A DNA stretch of 64,000 nucleotides, from the NCBI RefSeq assembly GCF_004337985.1, contig NW_021940922.1, positions 651,382-715,381 on the forward strand. The letters are read 5' to 3'. This DNA is from Pyricularia pennisetigena. Lineage: Eukaryota > Ascomycota > Sordariomycetes > Magnaporthales > Pyriculariaceae. Position numbers and translations under genes: made by a program. This document shows positions 23,012 to 34,183 of the stretch, piece by piece (within the stretch, counting starts at the first letter, position 1; every line of letters begins with the position of its first letter). The notes beneath the pieces are model-generated. The model was not told where the DNA came from. It saw nothing but the letters and a program-made list of their open reading frames with translations, and searched no databases.

Positions 23012-24310
23012 AGCGATTGATCCGTGGCGTACGCAATTGTGTCGTCAGGGCGAACGAAAGTCAGCCAATACGATTGTCTGCAGAAATTGAGGATAGAGTG
23101 GGAAATCATTAATTACTGCACTGCAGTACCGTGGTTGAGCCGAGCCCCACGATCGATAGATAGCAAGGGCATCGAGATGGAGTCAGGTCTAGTCTAGTTC
23201 TATGGGGGTGGGGTATACTGATGCATCGGATCAATGACGTAAAAATAATTGATGGGTCTTTGAGAAGCAATTCTATAAATTTTCAATATTCGCACACCAA
23301 CGTGAGGTTGGATAGGGGCTTGAGGTGATGATGACTACTATGTACAATATCGTGGAGTACGGAGAATGTCGCCGCTTACGTAGTTCTGAGCAGACCTTGG
23401 GGTGTGACCTTGTCACGGAATACATGCCCAGCTGCTTCTGTTGAAACTGAGAGTAAAATTGGGTTTGGGATGCCTATCAGTAAATAGTCTTTTTGCAATA
23501 GCGTCTGGCACGACCGGGGGCTGTGGGTTTTGAGCGGTGAAAAGTCTCTTCTTTCGCATTCCCCGCGTTTGATCTTGGGCATTTGGTAAGCTATAGCTGT
23601 GTTTGGCGAAAATCGTGACGTGAATAGCTTGACAGGAAAATAAAAAGAGTCAAACAACCCCTCTTCTTGAAAGTCCTCAGCTGGGGAAATCCAAAGTCCC
23701 TCCAGCCGTAAACACACAGTCACTAACGTCTCTCCTCCCGGAGCGCCCCAGGAAACGTTCCAAACAACCAAGCTGCCTTGAATGCGTCTATGAATGGGCC
23801 TCGGATGCCCGATCCGGCGCCGAGGTCCCCGGCGGTATGAATACCACCACTTTGGCGGCCGCGAAGAAACCGGGAAGCGAGGGTCGCGTCCGGGCGGTAA
23901 CGATGCCGTCTCCTCCATCGCCGGCGGTTGGTCGGGCCCCGGAATCCAGAAACCAAAAACCTCAGCCTCTTGGCCACATCATCGCCGCTGTTACGCACCG
24001 GCCTTTTGGCGGCAAGACCCGTGCGGTGAATACGTCGCCGGGCTTGCTTGGGCTTTGGGTGGTATCTGGATTCAACAAGCCGCACGGGAAAAGCGAACTT
24101 CAGCTCAAGCTTGAGCTGGTGCGGGGTGTGATTCGCGTGGTGCTCGCATTTTACGGACTCCCAAAGGGAGAGAGAGGCCCTGGGCCGACGTCTTTGGTGA
24201 GATTGATCAGCTGCAGCAGAACGATGCCAATTGGATGGTTTGGAAGGCGTTGTCGAGTGGTTCGATGAAAAAAAGAGCATGTCGAACATTTACTAGGTTT
24301 ACGTACACCT

Positions 24311-24344
<34 letters not shown>

Positions 24345-24638
24345 TGAAGTGTTGTACTAATAATGGTCTGGTACGAGTGGTCGGACTACAAATGCTACGC
24401 TTTGCCGTCTTGAAAACAATGACCTGCCAGATACAGCCAAGAAGCTTTCCATGAGTGGCTCGGTGTCGAGGGGATAACTGAATCCTTTTTGCTCGACTAT
24501 TCGCAGACGTTTCGCCCTTGGGACTCGAACACACTTGACATTTCTCGATTCGTGTTATCATAATGTTTTCTTTTTTCTTCGTTTTCTTTTTCAACTCCCT
24601 CCATCATCAGGGCAGCCCAGTCTTCAAAATGAACCGGC
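23012..24638. other. Intergenic between photolyase and VOC genes
   Basis: About 1.6 kb. Overlapping frames on both strands at 23376-24289 show no recognisable domain and are probably chance openings in GC-rich DNA. A GGAGTACGGAG half-palindrome occurs at 23354-23364 and a 32-base poly-T tract at 24312-24343. Confidence 0.4.
24312..24343. repeat. 32-base poly-T tract
   Basis: Uninterrupted T run between the VOC-protein gene and the photolyase gene. Confidence 0.95.
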
Positions 24639-25176
24639 CTAGTTTGCAGGCGCATCGTGGCAAACAACCTCTGCATTATTCCCCGCAGGATCAATCACAA
24701 AGGCGCCGTAGTAAGCAGGCCCGTAGTGCGGTCTCGGTCCCGGTGCCCCGTTGTCCTTGCCGCCCGCCTTGACAGCAGCAGCATGGAACGCATCCACCTG
24801 AGCTCGGTCTAGGTCGACAAGGTTAATACTTGCACGTCAGTGTTTGGTCCCTGAAGAAAATTGCCCGTACTTTTGGCATAGGCTAGGTGTTACAACAAGA
24901 CCATGCCGGTCCAGAGACGGCCACATCGAATTGACGGAGGTCCAACTCACCACCGCGGAATCCAACGTGCGTGTTGGTGTTGGCCTTGTCCGCCATGCCG
25001 GTGATCCAAAAGTCGGCGTGGGCGCCGCTGCCGAGCCCGACGGCCGTGGTGCCTGAGCCCGTGGGGAAGCGCATCATCTCCTTGTAGCCGAGCGGGGCGA
25101 GCGCGGCCGTGTAAAAGGCAACCGTGGCGGCGAGGTCTGCCTCGGCGACTTGGATGCCGACGTGGTCGATGGGCAT
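24639..25176 (-). CDS. VOC superfamily (glyoxalase/bleomycin resistance-like) protein
   Basis: Two exons, 25176-24951 and 24808-24639, give 131 residues. The 142-nt intron starts GTGAGT and ends CCTAG with a TTAAC branch point about 15 nt upstream; phase 1 joins HVGFRG to DRAQVDAFH. The start MPIDHVGIQV is preferred over an in-frame ATG 69 bases upstream because it begins directly with the first beta-alpha-beta unit. It is a single VOC domain: HVGIQVAEADLAATVAFYTAAL at the N-terminus and, at the C-terminus, KDNGAPGPRPHYGPAYYGAF with DPAGNNAEVVCH. These proteins are usually small cytosolic metal-dependent enzymes; fungal members of this short type have no fixed substrate. The potential metal ligands are His5 and acidic or His residues near the C-terminus. 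Confidence 0.88.
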
Positions 25177-25625
25177 GTTGGAAGATGGCGGGATTGTATA
25201 TTTGGGTTTTGAGGAAAAAAAGTAGTTGGTGTGAAGTGTTTTCAAGCCAGCAAGTTGGATATTGACTTGCTCAAGTAGAGTATAGATATTTGGCGTCGAG
25301 TAGTGTGGTTTGATATACAGGGCATCAGGGCATGATTGGTATCAAGAAAGCGGGAGACTAAATAAATAGTCAAGAATATCTTGCGCTGTCGATTACACAA
25401 GGCCGGAGATGCAAGAGGCTTCTCCGAGCCAAACGCCGAGCTGGCTTTGTGCGCCTGCAGCATCTCGTCTCAATTTGACATGGGAGTGCATGTCAGCCAA
25501 GTAGTGCTGCCTAGCTAGAAGCCTCGAAGAATTCAACCGGCGGGCACCAGCATGCACGAGCTTCATCCAGCGTCGAATGGGTACGGCTACGTGCCAGGCC
25601 TTTTTTCAAAGCCAAGTCAAAATTA

Positions 25626-25657
<32 letters not shown>

Positions 25658-25770
25658 GGATTATTGACCCCTTTCCCGGCTGCACAATTGTATACATAAC
25701 AAAGCCAATCAACTAATCACATAATCACACTATATACAACAGTCCCAACGCCTCCCAAAAGAAGACCACA
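25177..25770. other. Intergenic with TA microsatellite
   Basis: No supported gene. The promoter of the VOC gene and the 3' flank of the secreted AA1-like gene are here, together with the TA repeat at 25630-25657. Confidence 0.5.
25630..25657. repeat. TA dinucleotide microsatellite
   Basis: About 14 uninterrupted TA units. Confidence 0.95.
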
Positions 25771-26380
25771 TCAAGCATCGGCAAGCGGGAAATTCGCCGG
25801 TCCGCCGTACACGGTCTCCTGGACGCCATCCTGGCCCACGACGACGGGGAACTCGGAGGCCTGCCACTCCTTGGAGCCTGCGCGCGAGTTGGGCCCGTCG
25901 CTGTACCGCACGACGAGCAGGTAGAAGCCGTCGGAGCCGGGGCGCGAGACGATGCGGCGAAACTGCCACGAGACGCGCCCGTCGGCGCACGCGACGTACG
26001 GAGAGACGTCCGGCAGCGCCGCGCCCGATGTTTCGTCGCTGTAGCTGCAGGTCGTGCTGGGGCCCGAGGGGAAGGCGACGTCAAAGGTGATGCTGCATGT
26101 GGCGATAAGAAACCGTTTTGTGTTAGTGTAAAGCCAAGGAAAAGAAAGCTGGCTTATAGGCTCCGGCACTTTGGTGTGCCCAGTCCGGTTGACATTATGC
26201 ATGTTGAAACATTACTAGTGAGGGGGAACAATATTGGGCAAAGGTGACGTACGAGGCGCCGGGTCCGCCTTGCACAGTTGCGGCGGAGAAGTTGGTCGTT
26301 TGGATTGCTTCTTGGCGAGGGGCCAGAGGAGCAGCAGTGGCGGTGAGCAAGAGGCTTGGAAGGATACCGAAGAACTTCAT
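25771..26380 (-). CDS. Small secreted protein, AA1-like beta-barrel type
   Basis: Two exons, 26380-26253 and 26092-25771, give 149 residues; the 160-nt intron (GTACGT...GCAG, phase 2) joins GGPGAS to ITFDV. Its unusual length leaves room for a missed small exon. Residues 1-17 form a signal peptide (MKFFGILPSLLLTATAA), followed by PLAPR, a likely dibasic-like processing site. The mature part is beta-rich: ITFDVAFPSGPSTTCSYSD, PYVACADGRVSWQFRR, GFYLLVVRYSDG, then EFPVVVGQDG. Two cysteines (in TTCSY and VACAD) could form a disulfide. The arrangement resembles fungal AA1-like secreted proteins (related to the Alternaria Alt a 1 fold), but this rests on pattern only. Secreted; role unknown. Confidence 0.72.
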
Positions 26381-27094
26381 TTTGGCCTAGTAAACTAAAA
26401 TGATAAGAATAACCAAGATTAGATGTTGGGTAAAGTAGAGCAAGTGTCTATCTCTGTTCTGGGCTTGAAGCTTGTATTAGCGAGTGTCTGCAGAACAATA
26501 AAAAAAGAAAGCCTGCCATAACTGTGCCATTTATACGGTTTATATATCAGAAACACAGACAAAAGGGCACTTGACATGATAGCATGATGAGCATCGTGTT
26601 GGAAATCCTCAATGAGCCACATCTCGTATCCTTCCCGTGTCGATTGGATGCAAAGCATGTAAGCAGGATTCCACGGGTTCATCAGCTGAACTAGGTGATC
26701 CTGCGAAATGGCCTATAGTCAGTCTGTATTGGTTAGTCTTACATAACCACCTAAAAGGGGCTACGGGCCTTTTCGGCTTCGACTTTTAGGATACGAAGGC
26801 CCTGCCAAGCATTTTCTTTTTCCAACACGGCAAGCCACAGGACCACTCACCGTACGGAGTACTCCGTAACAGGATATATGTTCGTGTTTGCTAACAAATA
26901 TGTGGGCAGGATGCGTGCAGGGGGCGAAAGCATCGATGAATGAATGACCAATAATAATACGTGACATGGAACGGAGACCACGGTCAGCGACAAGAATGGC
27001 TTGTTCGGGTACACAAAACGGCTCACGAGGCGATTGGCTCGGGGGACAGAATCATGTCCACGTTCGGTCGTATTTTTATAGATCCCAGAACTAG
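26381..27094. other. Intergenic, contains a 16-bp perfect palindrome
   Basis: No supported gene. TACGGAGTACTCCGTA occurs at 26853-26868. The remainder is the promoter of the AA1-like gene and the 3' flank of the MFS gene. Confidence 0.5.
26853..26868. repeat. Perfect palindrome TACGGAGTACTCCGTA
   Basis: A 16-bp perfect palindrome; the fullest of the related copies in this window. Confidence 0.85.
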
Positions 27095-28591
27095 TTATAT
27101 CTTGGCCAGCCATGCCTTTGTCAGCCGGTAGCGCATCAAGGCGACAAAGGTACCCGACACGAGCGTCAGGGATCCGGCATAGAACATGGCTGGTCTGTAG
27201 GCTTGGAGGCCATTTTCGGAGCCTCCATATGCATCAAGAAGATGTCCTGCGATGGGGGCGCCCTGAAGGCAGAAAAAAAAAAGAAAAGAAAAAGAAAAGA
27301 AAAGAACAATGTCAGTTATTTTTGTAAAAGGGCAACATACACAAGCAAGGAACAAGACGTGACTAACCATCAAATATCCTCCACCCCAGCCGGTGACTAG
27401 CATGCCCATGGCGACACCCACCCTCGCCGACCCAAAGATGTTGCCCGCCACGGTCGGCATCGTGGAGAAGAAGGCGCCGTTGGCCACTCCGTTGACGACC
27501 ACAAACACGGCCAGCGGAGCGAGGCTGGTCGACGCCGGCCACAGGACCAGCATGCTGACGGCACCCATCACGAAGCTGCCAAGCAGGGTGTTGACGGCGC
27601 CCAGCCTGTCGCAGAGGAGCCCGCACAGAATCCTGCCGACCGCCGAGGTCAAGTTGAAGCCGGCGAGCAGGGCGGCGCCCGTGGCCGACGGGAGCCCGAG
27701 ACCCTGCTGCGCGTAGAGCGGGATGAAGAAGGGCGGCACGAGCAGCGGGAACGTCCCGATGGCGCTGGCGGCGAAGAGGAACGCAAAGGCCGGGTTCCTG
27801 AAGAGCCCCCATTCCACCATCCCGCGGGCGGCACCGGCGGCGGTGCTTCTCCTGGCGTTCTTGACCTCGACCCGCTCCCGGATTAGCACCGCGGCCGGCA
27901 GGCCCGTGGCCAAGATGCCGAGGCCGATGGCGCGATAGGTCCAGGCCGGGCCCAGGCGCCGGATGAGCTTGTCCGAGACGATGCTGAGGGCGGCGCCGCC
28001 GAAGCCGCCGCCCGAGAAGACGATGCCGTTGGCGAGCCCGCGCCTGCGGCTAAAGTACTGCGGGGGCATGATGGACAGGGTCGAGAAGCACAAGCCCATG
28101 CCGAGGCCGACGGTGACGCCGTTGGTCACGAACAGGCCCGCGACGTTGTCGATGGCGAACCCGGCGAGGACCTGGCCCAGGCCGAGCAGGACCACGCCCA
28201 TGCCGGCCACCCACCTCGCGCCCACCTTCCTGAAGAACTGGGCGTTGACGACGGCGGTGACGGAGATCAGGGCCGGGGCGAGCGAGCCGGCAAAGGACAG
28301 CGTCGAGGGCGACGCGAGGCCCCGGGCGATGAGGACGGCCTGCATCACGCCCCAGCTGTACGAGATGCCGACGATCCAGAACGAAAGCACGAAGCAGCAT
28401 CCCGCTACGACCCAGCCATAGCCGCCGTCGGGGACTTGACTGTCGGCCTGCCGGGATGCCTCGAGGATCGGATCGAGCGGAGCAGAGGCGGTGCCCGGGT
28501 TTGCAGGGCCTCTCAGACGGGAGGTGTTGCTGCTGATGTTCGTGGTCGGGATGCTCTGAGACTCGAGCTGGATAGATGTTGTGGATGACAT
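27095..28591 (-). CDS. MFS monocarboxylate transporter-like protein
   Basis: Two exons, 28591-27368 and 27262-27095, give 463 residues after removal of a 105-nt intron (GTTAGT...TTCAG, phase 0). The intron is a multiple of three and has no stop, so an unspliced message would encode 498 residues. The N-terminal 55 residues are Ser/Thr-rich; then PDGGYGWVVAGCCF, the signature that opens the monocarboxylate porter family in fungi (MCH-type). Twelve membrane helices follow, with YFSRRRGLANGI in the loop after helix 4 and GRILCGLLCDRLG in the second half. After the splice the sequence reads GAPIAGHLLD, as in family members. Role by family: transport of monocarboxylates, riboflavin or similar organic acids; yeast relatives do not all carry lactate or pyruvate, so the substrate is open. 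Confidence 0.9.
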   Translation of the reverse strand: MSSTTSIQLESQSIPTTNISSNTSRLRGPANPGTASAPLDPILEASRQADSQVPDGGYGWVVAGCCFVLSFWIVGISYSWGVMQAVLIARGLASPSTLSFAGSLAPALISVTAVVNAQFFRKVGARWVAGMGVVLLGLGQVLAGFAIDNVAGLFVTNGVTVGLGMGLCFSTLSIMPPQYFSRRRGLANGIVFSGGGFGGAALSIVSDKLIRRLGPAWTYRAIGLGILATGLPAAVLIRERVEVKNARRSTAAGAARGMVEWGLFRNPAFAFLFAASAIGTFPLLVPPFFIPLYAQQGLGLPSATGAALLAGFNLTSAVGRILCGLLCDRLGAVNTLLGSFVMGAVSMLVLWPASTSLAPLAVFVVVNGVANGAFFSTMPTVAGNIFGSARVGVAMGMLVTGWGGGYLMVSHVLFLACVCCPFTKITDIVLFFSFSFLFFFCLQGAPIAGHLLDAYGGSENGLQAYRPAMFYAGSLTLVSGTFVALMRYRLTKAWLAKI

Positions 28592-29895
28592 GCTGGCGGC
28601 AGCTTGAGGAAGCGACCTCGGGAGTTTCGAAGTCGGGGTCGATGGCGAGTCTCTTGCAAACAGTCAAATTCATGAGTTTACGAGAAAAAGAACACACATG
28701 TTTTGGTTACTACCTTTTTGTAGCCCACCTCAACAATTCCTGTCAATAGTGCAATTATTAATCGCAAGTGACAAGGTCACGATGATTACAGGTAATCTCT
28801 GCCCCTGTTTGGTTGGCCAAGACGCCAATTGCTGGACTAGCTAACTGCATGGCAGTGACGGAACATCAAAACACCGCAGCAAGATACGCATCTGACGTTA
28901 CAGTACTTCTAGGGAGTTGCCGTCACAGTCAGGCGGCGTGATTTAGGGTGTAGACATCCTGGGGTTGCTTACTAACACCGTTGCTACACCTTTTTCTCAC
29001 CATCGAGAAACACGGACACGACACTGTCGAATATGTTGGTTCTAGTCTTTTATAACCGCGCGTTACCGGCTCGGAGCGATCGATAGTGTTGTGCTCAGAA
29101 ATACACAAACTGACTTTTGGGAAAGGAAAAAAAAAAAAAAAAAAAAAAAAAGTCAGCCCAGCCCCAAATTCCATCTTATCTTTTTCGTCTGCGGTATCGA
29201 AAGAAAAGACCCCAAAATCAAGTCATTGTTCACAACCCCATTCCGGGCCTAGAACTAGCTAGTGCTTACTATTTGATTCGGCTCGCCGCATTCCAATCAC
29301 TTCTTGGGAGAACACCTCTCAAGTTTATGCAGTGCCGAGAAGCGTGCATGCACATTCATGACTCCGTTCCTGTCGTGACCTCGTTGGCCAGAGGTATCGG
29401 GGGCCATGCGCCGTTTTCCTGACTTTGAATTGAGCTTTACCCGTCACTTGCGCTGTCCAATACTCATTCTTGACAGTTTCCGTTATGGCAGGGTTTGATG
29501 ATGTACGGTACGCGTGGGAGGTTTCTGCTTGTATGTTAGTCAATTAGTCAATTGTTTTCGGCACACCTGCTCTTGTATATGCCCTCGTGACGCTCTTTGA
29601 CATGAATTGACTGAACTGGCAAGCTCTACAAAAACAAAGAAATTGGTTCCATGTTCGAGGCCGATGAGAAAAGCCGGCGCAGCTTGACAGATTACCTGAA
29701 ACTTGGCTGTATTATTTGTTCTATCATACTAGTTGTACAATCGCAAAACCATATACACTCGGACCCCTCGAGTAGCGGCCGCAAAAAAGATCATAAAAAA
29801 AAACTACATCCCGTCCCATTACAAACAAAACCTTGCGCCGAGTAAAAATCCCAACATGCTTTGCAAACCAGGCTTTATTCTTTGTTTTGTTTTTT
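28592..29895. other. Intergenic region
   Basis: About 1.3 kb without a supported gene. A 25-base A tract lies at 29127-29151. AT-rich DNA near 29650-29890 flanks the 3' end of the rhodopsin-like gene. Confidence 0.45.
29127..29151. repeat. 25-base poly-A tract
   Basis: Uninterrupted A run. Confidence 0.95.
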
Positions 29896-31181
29896 TCATG
29901 TCCTTCCATTCCCCTTATAAATGTCACTTTGTTGCGAAAACGAGCTCGTCACCCTGATGACGTTCTTCCCAGATGGCATGGGCACAGCCTTGCCGGTGCC
30001 GCCGCCGCCGCCGCCACCGGCAGCATCGTCGCCGCTCTCGGAGCCGCCCTCGTTGTAGGTCGCGACCGCTGTGGCGAGGGTGCTTATGTCGGTGAGGCCA
30101 ATGTCGTCATCGTGAAGCCGGCGGTGCCCGCTATTGGCGGCCCTGTTGAGCGGCGTGTTCCTGCTCGCCTTGCTCCCGGGGCCGCCCCCGCCATCTCCGA
30201 GATGTGACGACTTGTTCCCCGAGTAGCCCAGCCTCTCCCTCACGGTCCTCCGCAGCGGCGCAAGGTGTGGCAGGCACGCCCCGACGATGGCGAAGCAGGG
30301 CTCGATGGCGGACCAGATGAAGACGGGGCCCATGGCGAAGGTGACGTCGGCGGCGCGCGAGAGCTCCGATAGGTAGACGCAGCGGAGGATGGAGGCGACG
30401 CAGACGAAGCCGCCGATCAGCATGAGGCCCAAGACGGCGCCCTTTTTGCGCGTGCTCATGTTGAGGGCCAGGATCTGCGGGACCGGGATCAGGAGGACGT
30501 AAAAGTCGATGAGCATGTTGATGATGGCCAGGGCGAGGAAGAAGGTGTTGATGTCGATGCAGACGCCCGCCGTGCCCGTGAACTGCGTCCAAAAGTGCGT
30601 GACGGGCTTGCAGACGTTGCCCATGGTCACCCAGATCGTCACCGGGTAGAGAATGGACAGACAGACGCCGAGGTATATGGCGGCCTTGAAGGGTCTGTTT
30701 GTGACCAGGTCTCGGGTTCCAAAGACGCGCATGTAGAAGAAGAGGATGCTCAACTTCACAGAGCCGCATGCGCCACCGTAGATGAACGTATAGATGTAGA
30801 GCACTTGGTAAATCTCCTGGATCTGGTCGATAGTCAAAGTCCAGACGTGACTGCCTGCACCTTTAGAGGAACCTATGTGAAGCGTGGAGTGCTTGCTGTT
30901 AGACAGATCGCCGACTTGATACTTTTTGCACTGGAGGAAGCTTTACCTGCTATGGTCAGACCGACAGCCCCCGCGACGAATGCCAGTGTAACCAGAATGG
31001 CCCAGTCGTCGGATAAGAAGGCATTGCGAGAGTAGAAGCGGCAAACGAAGCGCGCCACGACGGCGCAGATGGCCAACACCAGCAGAACAGATACTGCCGC
31101 CGAATCAGAAGGCCCTCGGCTTTCGCTGAGATTGAGTCCATCCGGTGGCGGACCAAAAACAGCTTGTATTATCGGGTCCAT
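29896..31181 (-). CDS. SAT4/rhodopsin-domain family seven-helix membrane protein
   Basis: Two exons, 31181-30947 and 30872-29896, give 403 residues; the 74-nt intron (GTAAAG...ATAG, phase 1) joins TIAG to SSKGAGSHVW. Seven hydrophobic helices occupy residues about 25-290. Family features are visible: an extracellular N-terminus, RFVCRFYSRNAFLSDDWAIL after helix 1, the KLSILFFYMRVF segment, a loop with CKPVTHFWTQFTG and CIDINTFFLALAIINMLIDF, and WSAIEPCFAIVGACLP near helix 7. The C-terminal 110 residues are hydrophilic with a glycine run. It belongs to the large fungal group that includes Pth11-type receptors, but there is no CFEM domain. Family members sit in the plasma membrane and are often called GPCR-like; ligand and signalling are unknown. 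Confidence 0.88.
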
Positions 31182-31424
31182 GGTGGTCTTGGGCTGCCTT
31201 TTGACTTTTTTTTTACTTTTTTTTTTTTTTTCCTCGCTTGTATATTATATTGTACTGCAAGTCGCAAAACGGACCAACAAGTCACGCCAGTACAAAAAGA
31301 ACTAGCCAAGTTCTAGAATCAGGTAGGCTGAAAACTCAAATGCCCCGAAGACACACATAAAAAGCAAGCGTGCTACATAAATACGCCCGACACCAGTCTA
31401 GACCGGGGGCGACCAGCAAGACAG

Positions 31425-31459
<35 letters not shown>

Positions 31460-32321
31460 AGCGACCCCTCTCAACCACGCGAGCGAGCTTCATACTTGCG
31501 ATGATTGGTGGACAATGATGATCAACAACGAACAAATGAGCCCACAAAATTTCCAGGGTTCAAGTTCCTGCGTGTTTTTTTTTTGTTTTTTTTTTTTTTT
31601 TCCCTCTTCCCCCCTTCTATGCCAAGAAGATTAGGCTTGGCGACAGGAGGCGAGATTGAGAAATGTGGTCTGATGTTGTTGCCTTGCCCTTGCATTGGTC
31701 CCCCATATTTTCTTAAACGTCAACTACTGTAGACTTTTGCGCAGGAAACAATTGTGACAAGACAAGTGCCACAATTAATATGCAACAGACACTCGATATG
31801 GCTTCTGGATGGATACATTCGCGACGAGATATTAGCAGTATGTGCTTTTACAACACTGGCACAGGCCCATAGTCTGGGCAGACACATAGCATCGTATATA
31901 GTATTATCGTAAAGTGGGGGACCCACAGTCAACCGCCCTGAAGTGGATCTCCTACACGACAGCCACCAACACCAATGGACCTTCCGCGGGGAGAGAGGGG
32001 AAATGTTACTGTTAGTGCAAGGGGGTTTTAAGATAACACTACTTAGCGAGCTAATTAGTGGCCTGGTGGAACACAACCGACTTGGGAAACGGGGCCGTTG
32101 CCGTTTTACCGCGGCAGTCTCGACGGCTTCCCTGTAGTAGGTAGAGAGTGCCTTCTGCCTGGCATGCAGCTAATATTGATCTGCACACCCCCCTACCAGC
32201 AAAACGCATGCATCATTTCTTTCTCTCTTTGCGCTGTGTAACTGACCAAGGGCCATATCCCCCAGTATAAGCCTTGACCAGAAAATATACATATACATAA
32301 CATAAATATACAGGGAATAAA
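31182..32321. other. Intergenic, divergent promoter region
   Basis: About 1.1 kb between the divergent rhodopsin-like gene (minus) and the acyltransferase (plus). It contains T-rich (31208-31232, 31575-31601) and A-rich (31425-31457) tracts. No supported gene. Confidence 0.5.
31425..31457. repeat. 33-base poly-A tract
   Basis: Uninterrupted A run in the divergent promoter region. Confidence 0.95.
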
Positions 32322-33737
32322 ATGGCTTCCGTCACCAGCTTCCCAGAGGTCCCGCGCTTGACACAGATAGAGCGCATCGGCCCCAAGGGTTATCTGCGAT
32401 ATGTTTTCAACCTTGGCCTCCCAGAAGACTATGACCTTCAGGGAGTGGCCGAGGCCCTGCAGAAGGGCTACAACTCCACCAAGGAGCGAATGGGAATCCT
32501 CCGTTGCGAGGCCGTGCCGGATCCCGACGCCGGCCAGGAGGGCGTTTTGAAACCGGTCGAGATGCCGGCCGACGACGAAATCGATAAAATCACCGTCAAG
32601 GACTTGAGAAGGACGTTTGGCCAGACGCACGCCCAACTTCGAGAGAAGGGCTTCCCCGTTTCTGCTTTCGAGGCCGACGTTGTCATGCGGCGCGGGGTGT
32701 GGCCGCAGCCGGGCGAGCGTCTGCCAATCTCTCTGCTGCAAGCAAACTTCATCGAGGGCGGACTGGTCCTGACCTGGTGCATACTGCATGTGTTTGGCGA
32801 CGGCACCACGTTCCACCAGTGGATGCGGATCTGGGCCGAGGAGGTCAGGAAAGCCGAAGGGATGGAAATTGCCGAGCCGCTCGTCTTCGACCCGGCCATG
32901 TGGACGGACCGCGAGCAGATCATGCGGCCGAGCGGCAAGAATGCCGGGCGTCCTGAGGACCACCCCGAATACACGGTGCTACCGTTCACCCCTCCAGGGA
33001 TGCCGCCCAAGATGCTGTCGGATGCACACCGCGGCAAGGTCTTTTACTTCTCCCCAGAGGCGCTCAAGGAGCTCAAGGCCGAAGCAGACCCAAAGACCAA
33101 GGCGCTTCAGGACATCGGCGGCCAGGACTGGGTCTCAACCAACGATGCCTTGTCGGCACTGCTCTGGCGGACCGTGATGGCGGTGCAGCATGGGCACATG
33201 CTCGACAAGCTCGAGGGCGACCCGGTCTCCGTCTTCAACGTCGCCATCGACGGGCGCCAAAGGACCAACCCGCCCGTGCACCCCGCCACGCTGGGCTGCT
33301 TCCTCGAGTACGTCGCGGCGTCCGCCAGCGTGCGGGACATGCTGGACCCGGCCAAGACGAGCGTGGCGGATTTGGCCGTGCTCATCAGGAAGGCTGTGGC
33401 GCGGGCGACCAAAGAGCACACCGACGATGTCATGACGCTGGCTTCCAAGTTGGAGGACGTCAACCGGCTCGTCCCGACGGCGTTCCTCGACGTTCCCGGC
33501 TTCCATTGCATCCAAACGAGCTGGGTCGGCTTTGAGCTGTACGGCCTTGAATGGGGGCCCAGGCTGGGCCGAGTCGAAGCTGTGCGGTCGCCACACGTAG
33601 GCGTCATCAACGGACTGCAAGTTGTTTTCCCCATTCTCCCGGATGGCGGATGGGAGGTGCTGGTTGGTGTCGAGGAGAGCTGTTTGGACCGACTGATGGA
33701 AGAGCCATTGTGGAACAAGTTTGCGAAAGCAAAGTGA
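32322..33737 (+). CDS. BAHD-type acyltransferase (trichothecene 3-O-acetyltransferase-like)
   Basis: Single exon of 471 residues. The catalytic HxxxD motif is HVFGD (His156, Asp160) in the context LTWCILHVFGDGTTFHQW. The second family motif, usually DFGWG, is changed to GLEWG (residues 408-412). Other conserved stretches are TNDALSALLWRTVM in the middle and NVAIDGRQRTNPP. The length matches the family. These cytosolic enzymes transfer acyl groups from acyl-CoA to hydroxyl or amino groups of secondary metabolites or toxins. No biosynthetic cluster genes are nearby, so the substrate is unknown; a detoxification or orphan role is possible. The gene ends 57 bases before the assembly gap. Confidence 0.85.
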   Translation: MASVTSFPEVPRLTQIERIGPKGYLRYVFNLGLPEDYDLQGVAEALQKGYNSTKERMGILRCEAVPDPDAGQEGVLKPVEMPADDEIDKITVKDLRRTFGQTHAQLREKGFPVSAFEADVVMRRGVWPQPGERLPISLLQANFIEGGLVLTWCILHVFGDGTTFHQWMRIWAEEVRKAEGMEIAEPLVFDPAMWTDREQIMRPSGKNAGRPEDHPEYTVLPFTPPGMPPKMLSDAHRGKVFYFSPEALKELKAEADPKTKALQDIGGQDWVSTNDALSALLWRTVMAVQHGHMLDKLEGDPVSVFNVAIDGRQRTNPPVHPATLGCFLEYVAASASVRDMLDPAKTSVADLAVLIRKAVARATKEHTDDVMTLASKLEDVNRLVPTAFLDVPGFHCIQTSWVGFELYGLEWGPRLGRVEAVRSPHVGVINGLQVVFPILPDGGWEVLVGVEESCLDRLMEEPLWNKFAKAK

Positions 33738-33769
33738 TGGGAAGGGTTTGCTTGTCCGCAATGACCTGA

Positions 33770-34141
33770 AAAAAAAAAAAAAAAAAAAAAAAANNNNNNN
33801 NNNNNNNNNNNNNNNNNNNNNNNNNNNNNNNNNNNNNNNNNNNNNNNNNNNNNNNNNNNNNNNNNNNNNNNNNNNNNNNNNNNNNNNNNNNNNNNNNNNN
33901 NNNNNNNNNNNNNNNNNNNNNNNNNNNNNNNNNNNNNNNNNNNNNNNNNNNNNNNNNNNNNNNNNNNNNNNNNNNNNNNNNNNNNNNNNNNNNNNNNNNN
34001 NNNNNNNNNNNNNNNNNNNNNNNNNNNNNNNNNNNNNNNNNNNNNNNNNNNNNNNNNNNNNNNNNNNNNNNNNNNNNNNNNNNNNNNNNNNNNNNNNNNN
34101 NNNNNNNNNNNNNNNNNNNNNNNNNNNNNNNNNNNNNNNNN
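33770..34141. other. Assembly gap after a poly-A tract
   Basis: A run of 24 A (33770-33793) passes directly into 348 N (33794-34141). The assembly probably broke at a homopolymer. The missing sequence lies between two convergent gene ends. Confidence 0.95.
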
Positions 34142-34183
34142 CCCCAAAATCGGGCAATTAATTCATTCCTGACTGTGCTGTAA

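Noticed and set aside
23376..24289. Overlapping frames of 106-188 codons on both strands upstream of the photolyase gene
   Set aside because: Arg/Pro/His-rich on one strand and without motifs on the other; no consistent splice model.
24500..24545. tRNA-like T-loop (GTTCGAGTCCC on the minus strand)
   Set aside because: No matching A box, anticodon arm or acceptor stem could be folded around it.
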